64,000 nt of DNA from Chiridota heheva. Taxonomy: Eukaryota > Echinodermata > Holothuroidea > Apodida > Chiridotidae. Positions within the stretch are counted from its first letter, which is position 1. The number at the start of each line of letters is the position of its first letter. Location of the stretch: contig JAIGNY010002143.1 of NCBI GenBank assembly GCA_020152595.1, positions 577,001 to 641,000 of the forward strand, in the 5' to 3' direction. Under the pieces are notes generated by a model. That model saw only the letters and a program-made list of their open reading frames with translations, was not told the DNA's origin and did not search any database. This document shows positions 11,700-24,700 of this stretch, piece after piece. The translations under genes were made by a program, and so were the position numbers.

Positions 11700-12130
11700 T
11701 TCCATGAGGGACATCGTGTGGGATGCCATGTGGAACAACTGGGTTGGATGCCATGTGGGACAAGGTTGGGATGCCATTTAGGACATACTTTAGGGTGGGA
11801 TTCTATGTGGGACATAGATATGAACATAGGGTGGGGATGACATGGATGGAAACCATGTAGGATATAAGGATATGCCATGTGGGTCACAGGGAGGGATGCC
11901 ATGTGGCACAAAGCGAGGGACGCCATGTGTAACAAAGAGTAAGATATCATGTGAGACATAGATATAGATGCCATATGGAACATCTAGGAGAACAGAATGC
12001 CATGTTAGAGATAGGAAGGAGCGATATTTGGGACATAGAGAGGGATTACATGTGGAACATAGGGAGGAACGCTATGTGTGACATAAGGAGGGATGTTATG
12101 AGGGACATAGGGTGGGATGCCACATGTATA
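11700..12130 (+). repeat. Minisatellite related to the 5.7-7.9 kb array, same orientation
   Basis: Diverged units of the GGGATGCCATGTGGGACATAG type, about 24-27 bp, with G-rich strand on plus as at 5,718-7,860. More degenerate than that array. Confidence 0.85.
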
Positions 12131-12229
12131 TAACAATATTAAACTAAACTGGAACGATAAATACCGTTACGGCTCCCATACTGATTCAAATTGACACACA
12201 TGTCACAAGTTCAATCATAAAAACATCCC

Positions 12230-13005
12230 ATTATCCACCCCACCCATGTCCCATCTGACATCCCACCCTATATCTCACATATCATCTTACCTTTGCTTCA
12301 CATGACATCCATCTATATGTCCCACATGGCATCGCTACCCATGTGCCACATGTCAATCCTCCTTATGCCTCACATCCTAAAGATGTATTAAATGACATCC
12401 CACTCAGATGTCCCACATACCATCACACCTTATGTACCACACGGTATCCTTCCCTGTGCCCCACATGGTATCCATCCCTATATCCCACATGCCATCCATC
12501 TCTGTCTCACATGGCATCCCTACCCATGTGCCACATGCCATTCCCCCTATGCCCTACATGTAATCCGTCCCTCTGTCCCACATGGCATCCCTCTCCACGT
12601 CGCAACCTCCGATGTTCCACATGACATCCATCTCTATGTCCAACATGGCATCTCATCCTAAAGATGTACCAAATGGCATCCCATACCCTCATATGTCCCA
12701 TCCTACCCTACGTACCACACGGCATCCTTCCCTGTGCCCACATGGCATCCATCTCTATGTCCCACGTGGCATCTCTACCCAGGTGCCACATGTCATTCTT
12801 CCGTATGGCCACATGGAATCCCTCCTTCTGTCCCACATGTCATTCCTCCGTATAACCACATGGAATCCCTCCTTCTGTCCCACATGGCATCCCTCCGTAT
12901 GGCCACATGGAATCCCTCCTTCTGTCCCACATGGCATCCCTCTCCATGTCCCGCATTCATATGTTCCACATTCCATCCAGCCCTATGTCACAAAGCCATC
13001 CTGTG
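12230..13005 (-). repeat. Minisatellite of the same family, opposite orientation
   Basis: Units read CCCACATGGCATCCCTC on plus, the complement of the array 100 bp to the left. A sub-block with GTATGGCCACATGGAATCCC is repeated three times at 12,800-12,930. The pair forms an inverted array with a short AT-rich spacer. Open frames here (SLCPTWHPS and similar) are artefacts. Confidence 0.85.
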
Positions 13006-16000
13006 GTAGAATTATCACAGAGAAAGCTTTGGTTTACATATGATTGGATCAGGGATCGGACCGTCCCGCGCTGAGTGTTTTCATAACTTGACTTGACATC
13101 ACGATCAGTTCCGGGTATGCGCGTTCGTTACCATGGCCTGGCGTATTGTTCTTATCTGAATGCATGCTATCATCTGATCATTCAACCGCAATTTCGAAAC
13201 GATCAAAGTGCAATCGGATGTCGTAGCGTTGTACAACATCTTGAAACTGAAAATTGATTAAATAGTTTTAAAATCCCGGTACCACACATGTTAAATTACA
13301 CATTATTTGTGTATTTTCGTTTTACTTTTTAAAAATGGGAATTCTAATAGACACTCAAACTCTGAATATGGTCAATGGAAAGCAAAATTTATGCTGAATT
13401 ACGATTCTAATGTTAATCACGTGAACGAAAGGAACAGTATAACAATTTACTAAAGCAAAGGTTATAAGAATTGGTACACTTGATAATTAGGGTATTCTTT
13501 ATGCAATACGACTTTAATTAGACCGGAAAGATTTTGTTAGCTATAGTTGAAATCGATACGAGTAACCAAAACCATGTCATCCGTGACATTTCAAAGAATA
13601 TCTTTACTTTGGTAATTTTTGGTGGTAATGAACAAAAGGTTATTGGCCTTCGCGACATAAGCGGAATTGTCTCAAAATTTATTTGTCATAAAATCACCCC
13701 TTAAGAAATCACTATTCAAAAGACATAAAATGGAAAAAAAAGTAGGGGTAAAGGCCCCCTCTCATTTGTACCCCGAATCCAGCCTATGTCACATGTTCCT
13801 CATATTCTTTACTATGTTCTACCTTTCAAAATAAACTCAAAACTTTTGCTTACAAGCTAACCCATCTGTTAGAACAATGAACTTAATTTCTATTTTTTAA
13901 ACATAAGCCTTTTTTTAGCATACTAGACCAACAGGGGGTAATTGCCCATCTTCCCTCTCAATCAACTCTTTCTTGACCCTACAAAAAAAAAAAATAATTG
14001 TTGACTTTTTTCAATTTTTTCCAATTCTCAGCGCAAATTTTGCGGAAAACAAATTTTTTTCGCATTATGGGGTAAATTAGGAACACAAAATGTCGGAAAA
14101 CAGAATTTAAAATGAATTATGGTTAGGCCATAGCAAAAAAGAATATACCTATATGTAAAAAGGGATATGTTTATATGTAACACTCTCGAGCGCCATCAAT
14201 CTGAACAACAAACCTGCATATGTTTCCAAGGGCGTAGAAAGCGGAGGTGTGGGGGTGGTGGATGGGTAGGGGTTTCAACCCCAGTCAAAATTCAGAGGGG
14301 GCTAAATTATGCTTTAGCCCCCCCTTCTCATATACGAAAACCCCTTATAAGACTTATTTATACCCACTTTAAATAATATAACTTTATAGGATATTATCAT
14401 GTTCTAATTTCTTCGATTATATTAATAACAAAGGTAATGTAATTTCGATGGAGACTTTATTACTTCTTAGCACCCTCATAATCATTTTTAGCTGATCGAA
14501 GCTGTATTAAACATAACATTTGCGTGCTACCGCAGACTGTGCGGGCAGCATAATTATTTTTCCCAGGAGTGTTTGAATATAACTGTACATGTATAACAGT
14601 ATAAAAAGAAAGAAATGTTTTTTCATAAAGAAAGAACTGTTTTGTTATAGGCTGGACAACCCCTTACTTGAGTTGATTCCATGGGCTAACGGGATATACG
14701 TGAAAACAGCTTCCCTCATGCTCAAATATGTCAAAGAGGGTTGTTTTATAAATGTAAGCTTGGACATTTTGAATAAACATGTTTTACACTAACAACATGT
14801 CTTTTCTTTTTGCGTATTTGCCTGGTCTCTTTTTTAGCTCCATGGCCTGGAGTCTACAATCGAATCCTTTTTGTAAAAAGTGATAGACCTATACAAACAT
14901 ATTTATATATTTGAAACGGCCTCTTATTGGCTAGGCTTGGGACCCCAACTTAACCACAACTTGTGCCTTTCATGATGACTGTTAGCAAGTTTGAAAGAGT
15001 TCAAAAAGAAGATAACAACAATGACACTTTTTCATTCTTGTTTGGAGAAAAATGCCCAAAGCGCCAAACATGCCCAAGAAACCATGCAAAAACGAAGCTT
15101 CTGGGTGGGGATGGGGGTTGAGGTCCTTGGAGAAATAAAGCTTCAGCCCCCTTCCACCCTTCCAAGAAAACAAATTGTTCCTACGCCACTGTATGTTTCA
15201 CTACAACACCCCAGCAAAGTGGCAAAGACAAAACGTCCAGAAAACGTTTTGGTTAGGTTATAAATTGATCTTTTACGTCTTAAAATACGTTCTGGCTAGG
15301 TTCTAAGTTGGTATTTTACGTCTGTAATTGATATTTGAATGATAACCAGCATTTAAAGTTCATTTTCTGTCTGTAAGTTCTCAGAAAACTTTTTCTGGAC
15401 GTGCCAAAACCCTCCAGACAATTAAATACGTTTTTAAAACGTAAAATTTGCGTTCAGAAAAAGTTTTAAAAAGTCCAATTATTTGCTTGGAGTGAATTAT
15501 ACACGCTTACATCTATGGGGGGCGCGCCATAGCCTGCACTCTCCCGAGTCCCCTCTCCTAAATGCTAGTCATTGTGTTTTTGTGATAAAGAATACAAACA
15601 TGCTTGAATTATATGTACAATTAAAAGGATGTTCATTCTCTCCCCCTCCTATCCCGCACCTATTTATGATTTCCCCTCCAACACCTCCGTAACAGGAAAT
15701 GGGAGAAAGTCGCAAATTTGATCAGGATGTATTTATTGATATTCTATTTTCAGACATTTTGTGTAGGCCTACCCTTTGTTGGTCCCAGAAATGTTCATCA
15801 CTCAGAAACCTACAGATCATCATTATTCGGCACGGAGGGCTCGGAAGGTAGATCATGAATCAGACATGTCAGATCATTTTACGTTTTGCCTGTAGGTATA
15901 AAGGTTGACACTGAAATCAAAAACAAACAAAAAATCCATGAGTTCGGGAGTTAATTCAAAGGATGAGTGTGTAATCCCTCCCTCTCTCCCTGCACTTTGT

Positions 16001-16074
16001 ATGTTACAAAAAAAGCCACGAAATACACCCATGAGCCATATTACAAACATCCCAACGTGAATTTTAATATAGAG
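13006..16074. other. No gene recognised
   Basis: AT-rich, with scattered diverged repeats. 15,230-15,480 has several related motifs (AAAACGTTTTGGTTAGGTT, ACGTTCTGGCTAGGTTCT). 14,225-14,340 and 15,095-15,185 have G-rich stretches containing GGGGATGGG or similar. No exon could be supported. Confidence 0.45.
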
Positions 16075-16225
16075 TCACCCCGCTTGGTTAGCGGGGTATT
16101 TACGAGAATTATACTTACCTTCTATGCTATAAATATATGCAATCTGGTCTCAGAGACCTGATTCACCGCATTATACAAGCAAAACAAAAGCTACTGCTTT
16201 AGCGCCCCCTCTGTGGCTCACGTAT
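16075..16225 (-). repeat. DIRS right inverted terminal repeat
   Basis: From about 16,100 (TTCTATGCTATAAATATATG, CTCAGAGACCTGATTCACCGC, TGGCTCACGTATTGC) it matches 30,545-30,717 in inverted orientation over about 130 bp. The outermost 45 bp, including CCCCGCTTGGTTAGCGGGG, is specific to this end and is mirrored in the internal complementary region. Confidence 0.85.
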
Positions 16226-16286
16226 TGCGACACATAAACTACCACCAAGGCCTGAAGCACAGGGGAGGCTGGAGGGATGCATATAA

Positions 16287-16390
16287 GGTAAGTATAACTG
16301 TCCTAAATACCCCCGCTAACCAAGCGGGGTGAATTTACTTCAAATTATACCTAACCTTCTATGCTATAAATATATGCAATCAGATTGCAC
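16287..16390 (-). repeat. DIRS internal complementary region
   Basis: The first part (AGGTAAGTATAACTGTCC... CCCGCTAACCAAGCGGGG) is the inverted copy of the extreme right end at 16,075-16,120. The second part (AATTTACTTCAAATTATACC... TATGCTATAAATATATGC) corresponds to the extreme left end at 30,660-30,717. A junction of both termini in one block is the diagnostic DIRS-1 arrangement. Confidence 0.85.
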
Positions 16391-16624
16391 TGAACCGAAC
16401 CGACGTGCTGACGTGAGGATGGAAGTTCAGGACTCAGTCGTCGCGACCTCTGGACCTTTGTGAACCACCCCCGAAGGGTACGAGACGTACTCAGTCAGAC
16501 TCTAATACTCGCTCGAGCGATGGCGCGAAGTTCCCCGAGTCCAAACCGATTAGAGGAAAAATGATATGCAGACTACGTGAATGTTAGAAGAAAACAGCAT
16601 GCTAGCTCACCTTAGTGGCTGGTC

Positions 16625-17324
16625 TTGTTCCGTCTTGACAGAACTGGTCTTGCGACGTTCGCTTGATCCTCAGGTACGTCTCTCAAGTAGGCTGAAACAA
16701 AGGTTGCTGGTATCTTCCATACTGCTGTGCTCATTATCTCATTAATATGTGTCCCCCCTCCCCTCCCTCCCGAAGAGGGCCTTGGATGCTGTCCCCTGAC
16801 ACTGCGTGGTGTGGTTTTTTAACGAAATGAAAAGTGCTTTAGAGTCGCCTCTAAGTGACTGAGTACGATTAATATCTTATTTCAGACAGCCAACTGGGCA
16901 CCAGACCCCATCCTCTTGCGTGTCTGAAAAGCTTGAAAGTTAAAAAAGACGTCTGGAATATTGCCTGCGGCAAGAACTCCAACGTCTGGTTTTTGGCCAG
17001 CGTAGAAGGGTCCGGGACTAAACGGACACCCCTAAGTCGAACATGATGTGGCCTGTTCCTAGAGACAGGGCGTGAATCACCCCCTCCGCCGCTGATAGAA
17101 GGAAGACCGTCTTTAGGGTGAGTTCTTTCAGTGGACAAGAGGCAAGAGGTTCGAACGGTGGCCTGACTAAAGCGTCTTAAGACGAGCTGCTTATTCCAGG
17201 CTGGGGAGAGGTTACGGACCGTAGGCCGCTGTAAGGACATCCCCTTTAGAAGGTTTTCCAGCGGCTGTGCCGTAGAGATCGTCAAGCCATCTGGAAAACC
17301 TCGGTAGATGGCTGCTATGACCAA
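16625..17324 (-). pseudogene. DIRS tyrosine recombinase (frameshifted)
   Basis: Near 17,150-17,230 the frame gives LSPAWNKQLVLRRFSQ, matching the family's WdLxLVLRaLt entry. After a frame change LKTVFLLSAAEG follows near 17,100, matching the typical LKTvFLLAlaSg segment. At about 16,630-16,730 another frame gives VWKIPATFVSAYLRDV, the conserved C-terminal block containing the catalytic tyrosine (YLRD). I could not place the HxxR box with confidence. Several frame changes mean no functional enzyme. Confidence 0.8.
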
Positions 17325-17599
17325 TCATAATCCCAAAATGGTATTAAGTTGTTTTCCGAGGTTGAACCGGTACATGAGGAATCGGCTATGACCCCTATAG
17401 TCACCGAATGCGGAGAAGAAGCATTCTCGTTGCACCAGGTTCGGAAGATTCAAAGTCCTTGCGCAAGCATTGATTGGAGGACAGTAAAAACACAGTCAAA
17501 TGCAGCGCCCACGGAATGTAGTGGGGCTCCTCCGATCCCGGCATGGAGACTAGTTCCGTGCGTTCGTCGTCTTACTCCGCTATTAGTCTCAGTAGGTGT

Positions 17600-18090
17600 G
17601 GGTACCAAGAATAGCCTGGCCAGTTGGATGCTACCAGAGGTAGGAAACGACATTGGTCTCGCTCCACTTTGCCCAGTGCTCAAATGGTCTCGGCCACCTG
17701 GGGGTGAAGCGAAGGAGGTCCGCCAACATATTTTCCTTGCCTGGCAAGTGAACCACTTGGAGACGGACGTTGTGTGCCTCGTACCAGTGATTTGGTGTAA
17801 AGCCAGAGCGTTCTGGACCTCGTACCACCCTGTTTGTTGACATACGCCACTACCGTGGTGTTGTCTGTGCGGACTAGGACTGTCTTGTGCCTGACCTGTG
17901 GTAGGAAGTGAAATAGGACCCGGCGAACTGCCTCCAGTTTCAACAGGCCTATGTGCTGGTGGCACCAGGGTCCTGACCAGACCCTGGTCTGAATGCACTC
18001 CCCATGCACTCGCCCGAGATTAAGGTGTTGGTGACGATTGTCATTGATGGCTTGGGGGAGGGGAACTGACTCCTTGCCTTGCATAACATG
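17600..18090 (-). pseudogene. DIRS RNase H domain (frameshifted)
   Basis: On the minus strand HIGLLKLEAVRRVLFHFL is followed by VLVRTDNTTVVAYVNKQGG and, after a frame change near 17,840, LQVVHLPGKENMLADLL. These are the family's HxNxLEl, tDNtt.vaYINkQGG and HIPGkeNvlADxLSR segments, with the acidic residues E, D and D present. In DIRS elements RNase H follows RT in the same polyprotein, as here. Confidence 0.85.
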
Positions 18091-18149
18091 GCATTATTCG
18101 CACCACCACCGCAGGTGTGGGACTACTGCCCCAGGAGATGAAACTGGAG

Positions 18150-18870
18150 GTCCCCATTCGAAACCTGCACCTGGGAAAGATGTCCATCAGACTGGCCAGG
18201 TATCCTAAAATAACCAGCCATGCCCTCGCCGGTGAGGATGGGCTAGATAGGAGGAGGTTCGCCCCTGCCTGCACGTGGCGACCCTCGTCGGGATTGGAGT
18301 CATCAGGCCCATGGACAAATCCAGGGTCGCCCCTATATAAGTCGGGGTCAGACTTCTCGTGGTTAAAACCAACCCAGTCTCTGGGCTATAGAGATCACGG
18401 TGTCCGTGCGTCTGGTCACTAAGAGTGGGTTGTCTGCGACGACGAGCCAGTCGTCCAGATATGAAAAGACTGTGATCACTGCTTGCGTAGTTAGGCCGCT
18501 ACGACCCTTGTAACCCCGGTAAACACCCGGGGTGTGGTCGAGAGAGCGAATGGGAAAGCCTTGGACATGTAGATGGTTCCTTCCAACATGAAGGTGAGTA
18601 ACTTTCTGTGGCTGGCATGGACGGGTACATGCAGGTAGGCGTCTAAGAGGTCTACTGAGGTCGCACACATGCCTTTGTGTAAGAAGAGGACATTGCTGTG
18701 CAGTGTCTCCATTTTGAACTTCGTGGGGCGTATGAACTCGTTTAGTGTTTGATGTTCAAGATTAGCAGCCACTAGCCCCCTTTCTTGGGAGTTAGAAAGA
18801 ATGTGGACATAAACAAGCCTTTCGGTAGCAATGATAACGAAGTAATTGCCCTTTTTCTTATTAATTCTTT
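18150..18870 (-). pseudogene. DIRS reverse transcriptase domain (frameshifted)
   Basis: Minus-strand segments in order are FLTPKKGG (about 18,800), RPTKFKMETLHS, TSVDLLDAYLHVPVHASHRK, AFPFALSTTPRVFT and, in the same frame after a stop, YLDDWLVVAD (about 18,445). These correspond to RT motifs 1 to 5, and the catalytic YxDD is intact. Further on come LTPTYIGATLDL and DIFPRCRFRM, which match the thumb/connection region of DIRS RTs. At least two frameshifts and several stops are present. Confidence 0.9.
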
Positions 18871-19208
18871 TATCTCCTCGCTTAACAATTGTACGTAAAC
18901 CTAGGAGATTGAAGGAGGAGTTGGCCTCAAGACCCCCTGACCTCGCAGGGGGAGGAGAACTTCAATTTGTACCCTTCTTGTACGGTAAGCAGAAACACTT
19001 GTCCTTGGTTATTTGGGCCCACTCTCTGTGGAAATCCACCAGACGCCCACCGACTGGGCCGCACTATGGCAGGAGCGCTGGGGCGTCTCAAAACTGTTGC
19101 TGACGCTGCTTTCCTTTCCCGCGGGAAACCGCCCTTTAGGCGGAAGGGAAGAAGCGTTTACCTGAAGTCACTGAGATCTTCCCAGACCAACCTGATTTGT
19201 CTTGGGAT

Positions 19209-19545
19209 TTAGAGGAACCAGGGGTTGGAGGTGGTTGCGGTCCGGAAACCGCCCCTTAAAACCTGAGCACTAACCCGTCTGGGGTTGGGATGGGAACCCT
19301 GTGCTGGTAGTGCTTTTATGATCAGCTTGCGGTTTATCTGAAGGTCGTCTTGCTGGCCGGCCTGGCGCAACAAAACGTCTTGGAACCGACCCGCAAAGAG
19401 GTCACGACCTTCCCGCGGCAAGCGTTGCAGGTCGGTCAAGGTACCCTCGAATCAGTCTAACAGGGAGAATGTTCTGCCTGCGTTCCTACGTCACCCAGTT
19501 ACTGATGCTACTTGCCATCTGATCTATGGTCTTTTGACGTCGTGG
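19209..19545 (-). pseudogene. DIRS gag, 3' part
   Basis: The minus-strand frame reads [20 protein letters not shown] and [18 protein letters not shown], preceded in another frame by [15 protein letters not shown] place it as the C-terminal gag segment because it lies directly upstream of RT and because FAGRFQ-type sequences occur there in DIRS elements. It is cut off at the (TA)n array at 19,565; the 5' part of gag resumes near 28,000. Confidence 0.6.
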
Positions 19546-19561
19546 AACACTTACATTATAC

Positions 19562-19830
<269 letters not shown>

Positions 19831-19906
19831 GAACTGTTTCTATGGGGGCATGTATATATCACCTGTCTATGGGGACTTCTCTTTATGAAAATGATATTCA
19901 AAACCA

Positions 19907-20365
19907 ATAATATGGATATTGTCTAGTATGCCTCCCTGATTACAGAAAAGGTCATATATAAGAATATATCGCAAACAATTTTGGGATATTAAGTTTTTTG
20001 TATATATAGATTAAACATGATTATGGGGACACATGTCCCCATAACCAAATATGTATATTAAGTCCCCATAATCTGTATATATATATTAGGTCCCCACAAT
20101 CTGTATATAAATATTAGGTCCCCACAATCTGTATATATATATATATTAGGTCCCCACAATCTGTATATATATATTAGGCCCCCACAATCTGTATATACAT
20201 ATTAGGTCCCCACAATGTTGAAATTCAACTGACAATCATATGGATATTGTCTAATGTGCCTCCCTGATCACAGAAAAGGTCATATATAAGAATATATCGC
20301 AAACAATTCTGGGATATTAAATTTTTTGAAACTCATAATTTAGACAGGGTTATGGGGACACATGT
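19907..20365. repeat. Direct duplication flanking a 28-30-bp minisatellite
   Basis: 19,907-20,037 and 20,232-20,365 are near-identical (GGATATTGTCTA, CAGAAAAGGTCATATATAAG, TTATGGGGACACATGT). Between them lie about six units of TCCCCACAATCTGTATATAT (20,030-20,215). TTATGGGGACACATGTCCCC at 20,023 begins a near-perfect palindrome. Confidence 0.85.
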
Positions 20366-20959
20366 TTTAGGCCTCGGTCTGAAAGTGACCATTATTGATC
20401 TACTTCTAATCGCTTGGTGAGAAAGACTATAGAAAAATTGTTTTAATGTTGTTTTTATTGAAGATCCCTAAAATGCGCCCTGAAGCAGTAATACTGCAAT
20501 GTTGCTTTCATAATATAACACAAATATAATTAATTCTTAAATTAAAGAAGAAAAGGTTGTTTTTTCTTGATGAACATTTAAAGTCAATGAACATGTAAAA
20601 TCATGTACCGCTGCCAGGAACAGAAACTTGAAATTAGAAATTTACCTATATACAGTAAACCCGTAAAATTGTGTTATTGCTCAAATTTGAGATTTTCCAA
20701 AGCAATCTAACATATTTTTTTCTCCAATTAATTAAAGCATTGATTCTGTCTAAAATAACTTGTACATGAGCGTGGCCATTTTCTTCATACTGCCCTTTAA
20801 ATATGACATCATCAACACAGTTTTTGATAAAAGTATAATGTTTTTCTTTATAATTGATTTCAAATAACTTCATGTCTTCTTTAATGTCGCAGTTTTCTGT
20901 GTATAAATTACAGAGGTGGTGCTTCCCACGCCTTCAATATGAATATGCAATCTTTAATC

Positions 20960-21780
20960 TGTTATCTTCATTTTAAAGTTTCCATTATTTAAAAGCCATT
21001 GATGGCCATTAAAATAATGAATATTCAAAACTTTCGGCAAGCTCGTCCCTGGCCCTGAACCTTCTTCGTTCCCACGCCGGTATGTCCCACTTATAATTTT
21101 GTAAGGTGACGAATATGCGCGCTTATGTTCCCATAAAAAAAAAAAAAGGATGACAGTTCTGCAGTTTTCCATCATTTGAAAGCCATTTAGCAGCTCAGGG
21201 CTATCAAGAGTTACGAATCATCAGAGTATCCATTGCCCCTTGGATCCCTAAGCAGGCTCCCACGCCGATATGTTTCCCCAATAATTTTGTTATATGACGA
21301 ATATGCGCGCTTATGTTTGCCCTAAAAAAGGTGACTGTTCGGCAGTTTTCCATCATTTTAAAGCCATGGGCCATCAGAAATATTAAATCTTCAGAGTATC
21401 CATCTCCCCCTGGACCGCTAACTAGGCTCCTAGGCAGATATGTCCCTCTAATGATTTTGTTGGGTGACGGATATGCTTATCCCCCCCCTCTCCATAAAGA
21501 AGGGAACCTTATATATCAAGCAAGTACAATATTGCTTATGTTCCCCAACAAAAATGAGGCTTCATATATCAAGCAATCTTCGTCAAGCCCCCTTCCCTTT
21601 AACTTATTGGGAACAAATATGCTCGTGCTAAGTTTTACATATGGATTTTTTTATTTTTTAAATTTATTTTTCATTCAAACGTTTTGTATCATTTTAAGGC
21701 CATCAAAACATGACATCTTTAGAGCTTTCTGAACACACTTACTGATTTAGTCAAAAGGTTTCCTCCCTGGTTCCCACGCC
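20960..21780. repeat. Diverged tandem repeat, about 170-190 bp unit
   Basis: Landmarks recur at about 21,080, 21,270 and 21,440: TATGTCCCxxxTAATTTTGT, GACGAATATGCGCGCTTATG and GCAGTTTTCCATCATTT. Partial units continue to 21,780. The block is non-coding. Confidence 0.7.
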
Positions 21781-24700
21781 ATTATCTATAGTTCGTGCTG
21801 GTTAATATTAGTATATTATCTATCATCTTTATTTGAAAATTGTATATGTCATATACTTCACAAACAGTAGCTAACCCACGGGGGTGGGGTGGACTAACCA
21901 AGGTAGCCCCGAGCTGGACCCTAAGGGTCCGTAGTGGGACCCGTAGCAAAATATAGTGTGGGGCTGTTATGCCGTATGGGCACGCAGGGCCCTACTCGTC
22001 CCCACTCCGCTGGGCCATAGTTATGCCACATTGGGTTACGAGGCTTTAAAATGATGGAAATTACTAAACAGTCAAATGACAAAACAGGTCAAAGTTTGCA
22101 TAGGCTTTATATATAAGATTTCATTTTTAAGGGTGGGGAGGGAGGGGGGCGTAAGTATATTCGTCCACCAACAACATTTTGGGAACATGTACTCCGTCCC
22201 CCGGGATCGCCAGCTATGGTATTACCCAAGTATCGATTATTTGCAAATCACTTGCTCGATACGCAGCTGACCATAACGAAAAAAATTTCCCGACTTGCGA
22301 TCACTCGACTCTCGGTAGCCCGGAACTAATCAGGTATTAATCCGCAAGAGCAAATTGAGTACTCTCAGTAAAGAGGCTAAATAAACATTTTTGATGGGCC
22401 GCCATTTACGAAGGAACAAGTCTAAGACTTGAAAATTTTAGTAGGTGTATGAACAGATGAAAAGAATATGTCATGACATTGAATATAGAATTTGGTTAAA
22501 ATCATTTTCAGAAAAAAAAATTGGGGGAACTATTTTACCATGCAGCAATACTGAAAATAGTGTTATCAAATGAGGGTATTTACTATCTTTTGACTTTGGG
22601 CCCAAAACCTCCTGTAACCACCTTTTGAAATTAACCTCATCCAAAAGATAATAGAACATATTTTTCAGACAACCTCACAAAAGTCACAAAATCTTTCGCT
22701 TTCTTGTATGAAAAAGACTCCGGACTTAACGCTTTTATCATAAGTTTCAATGGGGCAAATATTTAGCTCTGTGCTACCTTCAGTAACTTCGGCGAAGTGC
22801 AAATCGTGTTTTCTCCCATATGCGCTATAACGAGAAGTGCCCCTATGGATTGAGCTCCGGGTGTCGCTATATGTTCTGCCGGAAAATTTCACCTTCCTAC
22901 GCATGTTATATGTCACGTCTTTGATCAAACTTAAAAAATTCAGTACATGAAACTCATCTTATAAGTTTTAAGACGGACCAAAATTGACCTGGAAAGACGG
23001 TTAAATCGCTGAGCTTCCGGGTAATTCTTCCCCTGGCCCCCACCAGAGCTTTGCGCCTTGACCCTACCAAGGGAGCTTAAAAGTTCCAGGACTACTTGTA
23101 AATATCGAGATAATTCACTCTACGCGTATCGCACAATGCCATGCACGCCTAAGAAAAAGAGTGAAACTATATCAATTAAATTGCAATGCACTATAGTTAA
23201 GGTTCCTGGGTAAAATATGGCCTATTTCCATTATATTACCTAAAAAGATTTACTCAGACCTTTGCGCCCCCACTTCAAATTACGTTCCGTTGCTTATAAA
23301 TTTGAACCCCCCCCCCCCCCCTCTCCCCTCTCCCTTCCCCCTTCCTTTAATATTTTCTGGTGATGCATATACATGTACTTTTGCTTCCGTCTTCGGTAAT
23401 TTTGAGGTAAATATGCCACAAGGTAAAGGACCTCTAGACTAAAGCTGTTTGACAAAATATCTAATTTGAATGACATGTAAGTGTATGACACTTGGAAAAG
23501 AATAGTCAATCACCTTTTTTGTCTTTTCAATATTCCCTGGCACAAAAATGAAGCTAGTCAAGCAAAATGTAGATATTCAAGTAAAATATGCTGACTAATA
23601 TGAAGCAGAACTTGTGACACCAGATTGTTTCGGGCGTCCTTTTCCCTTGGCATGTTGGCCAAGAACTCTTCTTGCTGCTATGTCAGTATGTGCATGGGTG
23701 AAGCAACAATACATGACCTGATGACCCTCGGATCATGTTGGTCACTATTGAAAGAATTTGTTGATGTGGATTTTCACTTTTATTTAGTTTTCCAGTACAT
23801 TTCTGGAGAGCCGCACGTAAGAAAATAAATTTAATCCAGCTAACCTTGTTAACGCCAAAGGATTAGAAAAAGATTCGATTGTTTAGTTCTACATAATCTT
23901 TACTCCAAATGGGTTCATGAAGTAACATTTTGAATCTTAAAGAAAAAAAGTGGTATTTAAAAATCACCTCGCTACATCTACATCTCATTTTGCTACTGAC
24001 ATCTCGGAACAAGTGAAGGTCGTAACTGAGTAAAAAAAACCTTCTTTCAAGTTTCAGTCTTTGAGGCGTTGTGTATACGTGTCAGTTGTGCATCCTTGGC
24101 AAACTGTTTCCATGTCCAGACTATCATTGTTGCATGTCCGATAATATGAAGGGGCATAACTCACTTGTCCCCAGGCAGCCAGATTTCATTTATTTATCAT
24201 TGATGGTAGGCCATGTTCCTCACTTTTCACATTGAAATTACATAACTTTTTAGGCCATAAACTGATAACCTTGGCAAAATTAAATGGCTGTATATTGTGC
24301 TGGTGGCGGTGGGTCGGCCCAAAGTGGGGAAGATGTCTGTTAAAACATCCACATCCAGTGTGGTGATCAAATGGGATGGGGGTGGATTGTACATTTCAAA
24401 GTTTTTAGGCAAATATTTACGTAAACGCTCTCGTCCGGGGACAGAAGCACTGTCCCGGGACGAGACTATTTTTCTTAGTTGATAAGCCATTTCTCCCTCG
24501 CGGCCATTGCCCGGGTTAGTCCCCCCCCCCTCTTCCCTCTTCCCCCCAAAGGGCTTCTTGTAAGTGATTTCTGGAGAACATTACCGAATAATGTACACAT
24601 TTCTGTCATTGGATGCGAAGGACTTTGTAATTCAGCAAAAGACATGTAAATAGTGTTTACCGTAATTTAAAGGTGCTTTCTTTTACCGTGATGATGATTG

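Noticed and set aside
11579..13043. Open frames such as SLCPTWHPS and MWDIERDYMWNIG
   Set aside because: Same minisatellite family in two orientations; no independent coding signal.
16500..16560. GELRAIARA as the HxxR box of the DIRS recombinase
   Set aside because: It lies downstream of the C-terminal tyrosine block on the minus strand, so the order is wrong for the catalytic HxxR.
17349..17840. Plus-strand 163-codon frame
   Set aside because: Antisense to DIRS RNase H, which has clear family motifs on the minus strand.
24227..24490. Overlapping frames on both strands near 24.3 kb (VLTDIFPTLGRPTATST)
   Set aside because: Looked conserved at first, but I could not match it to any domain and it has no splice or start context.
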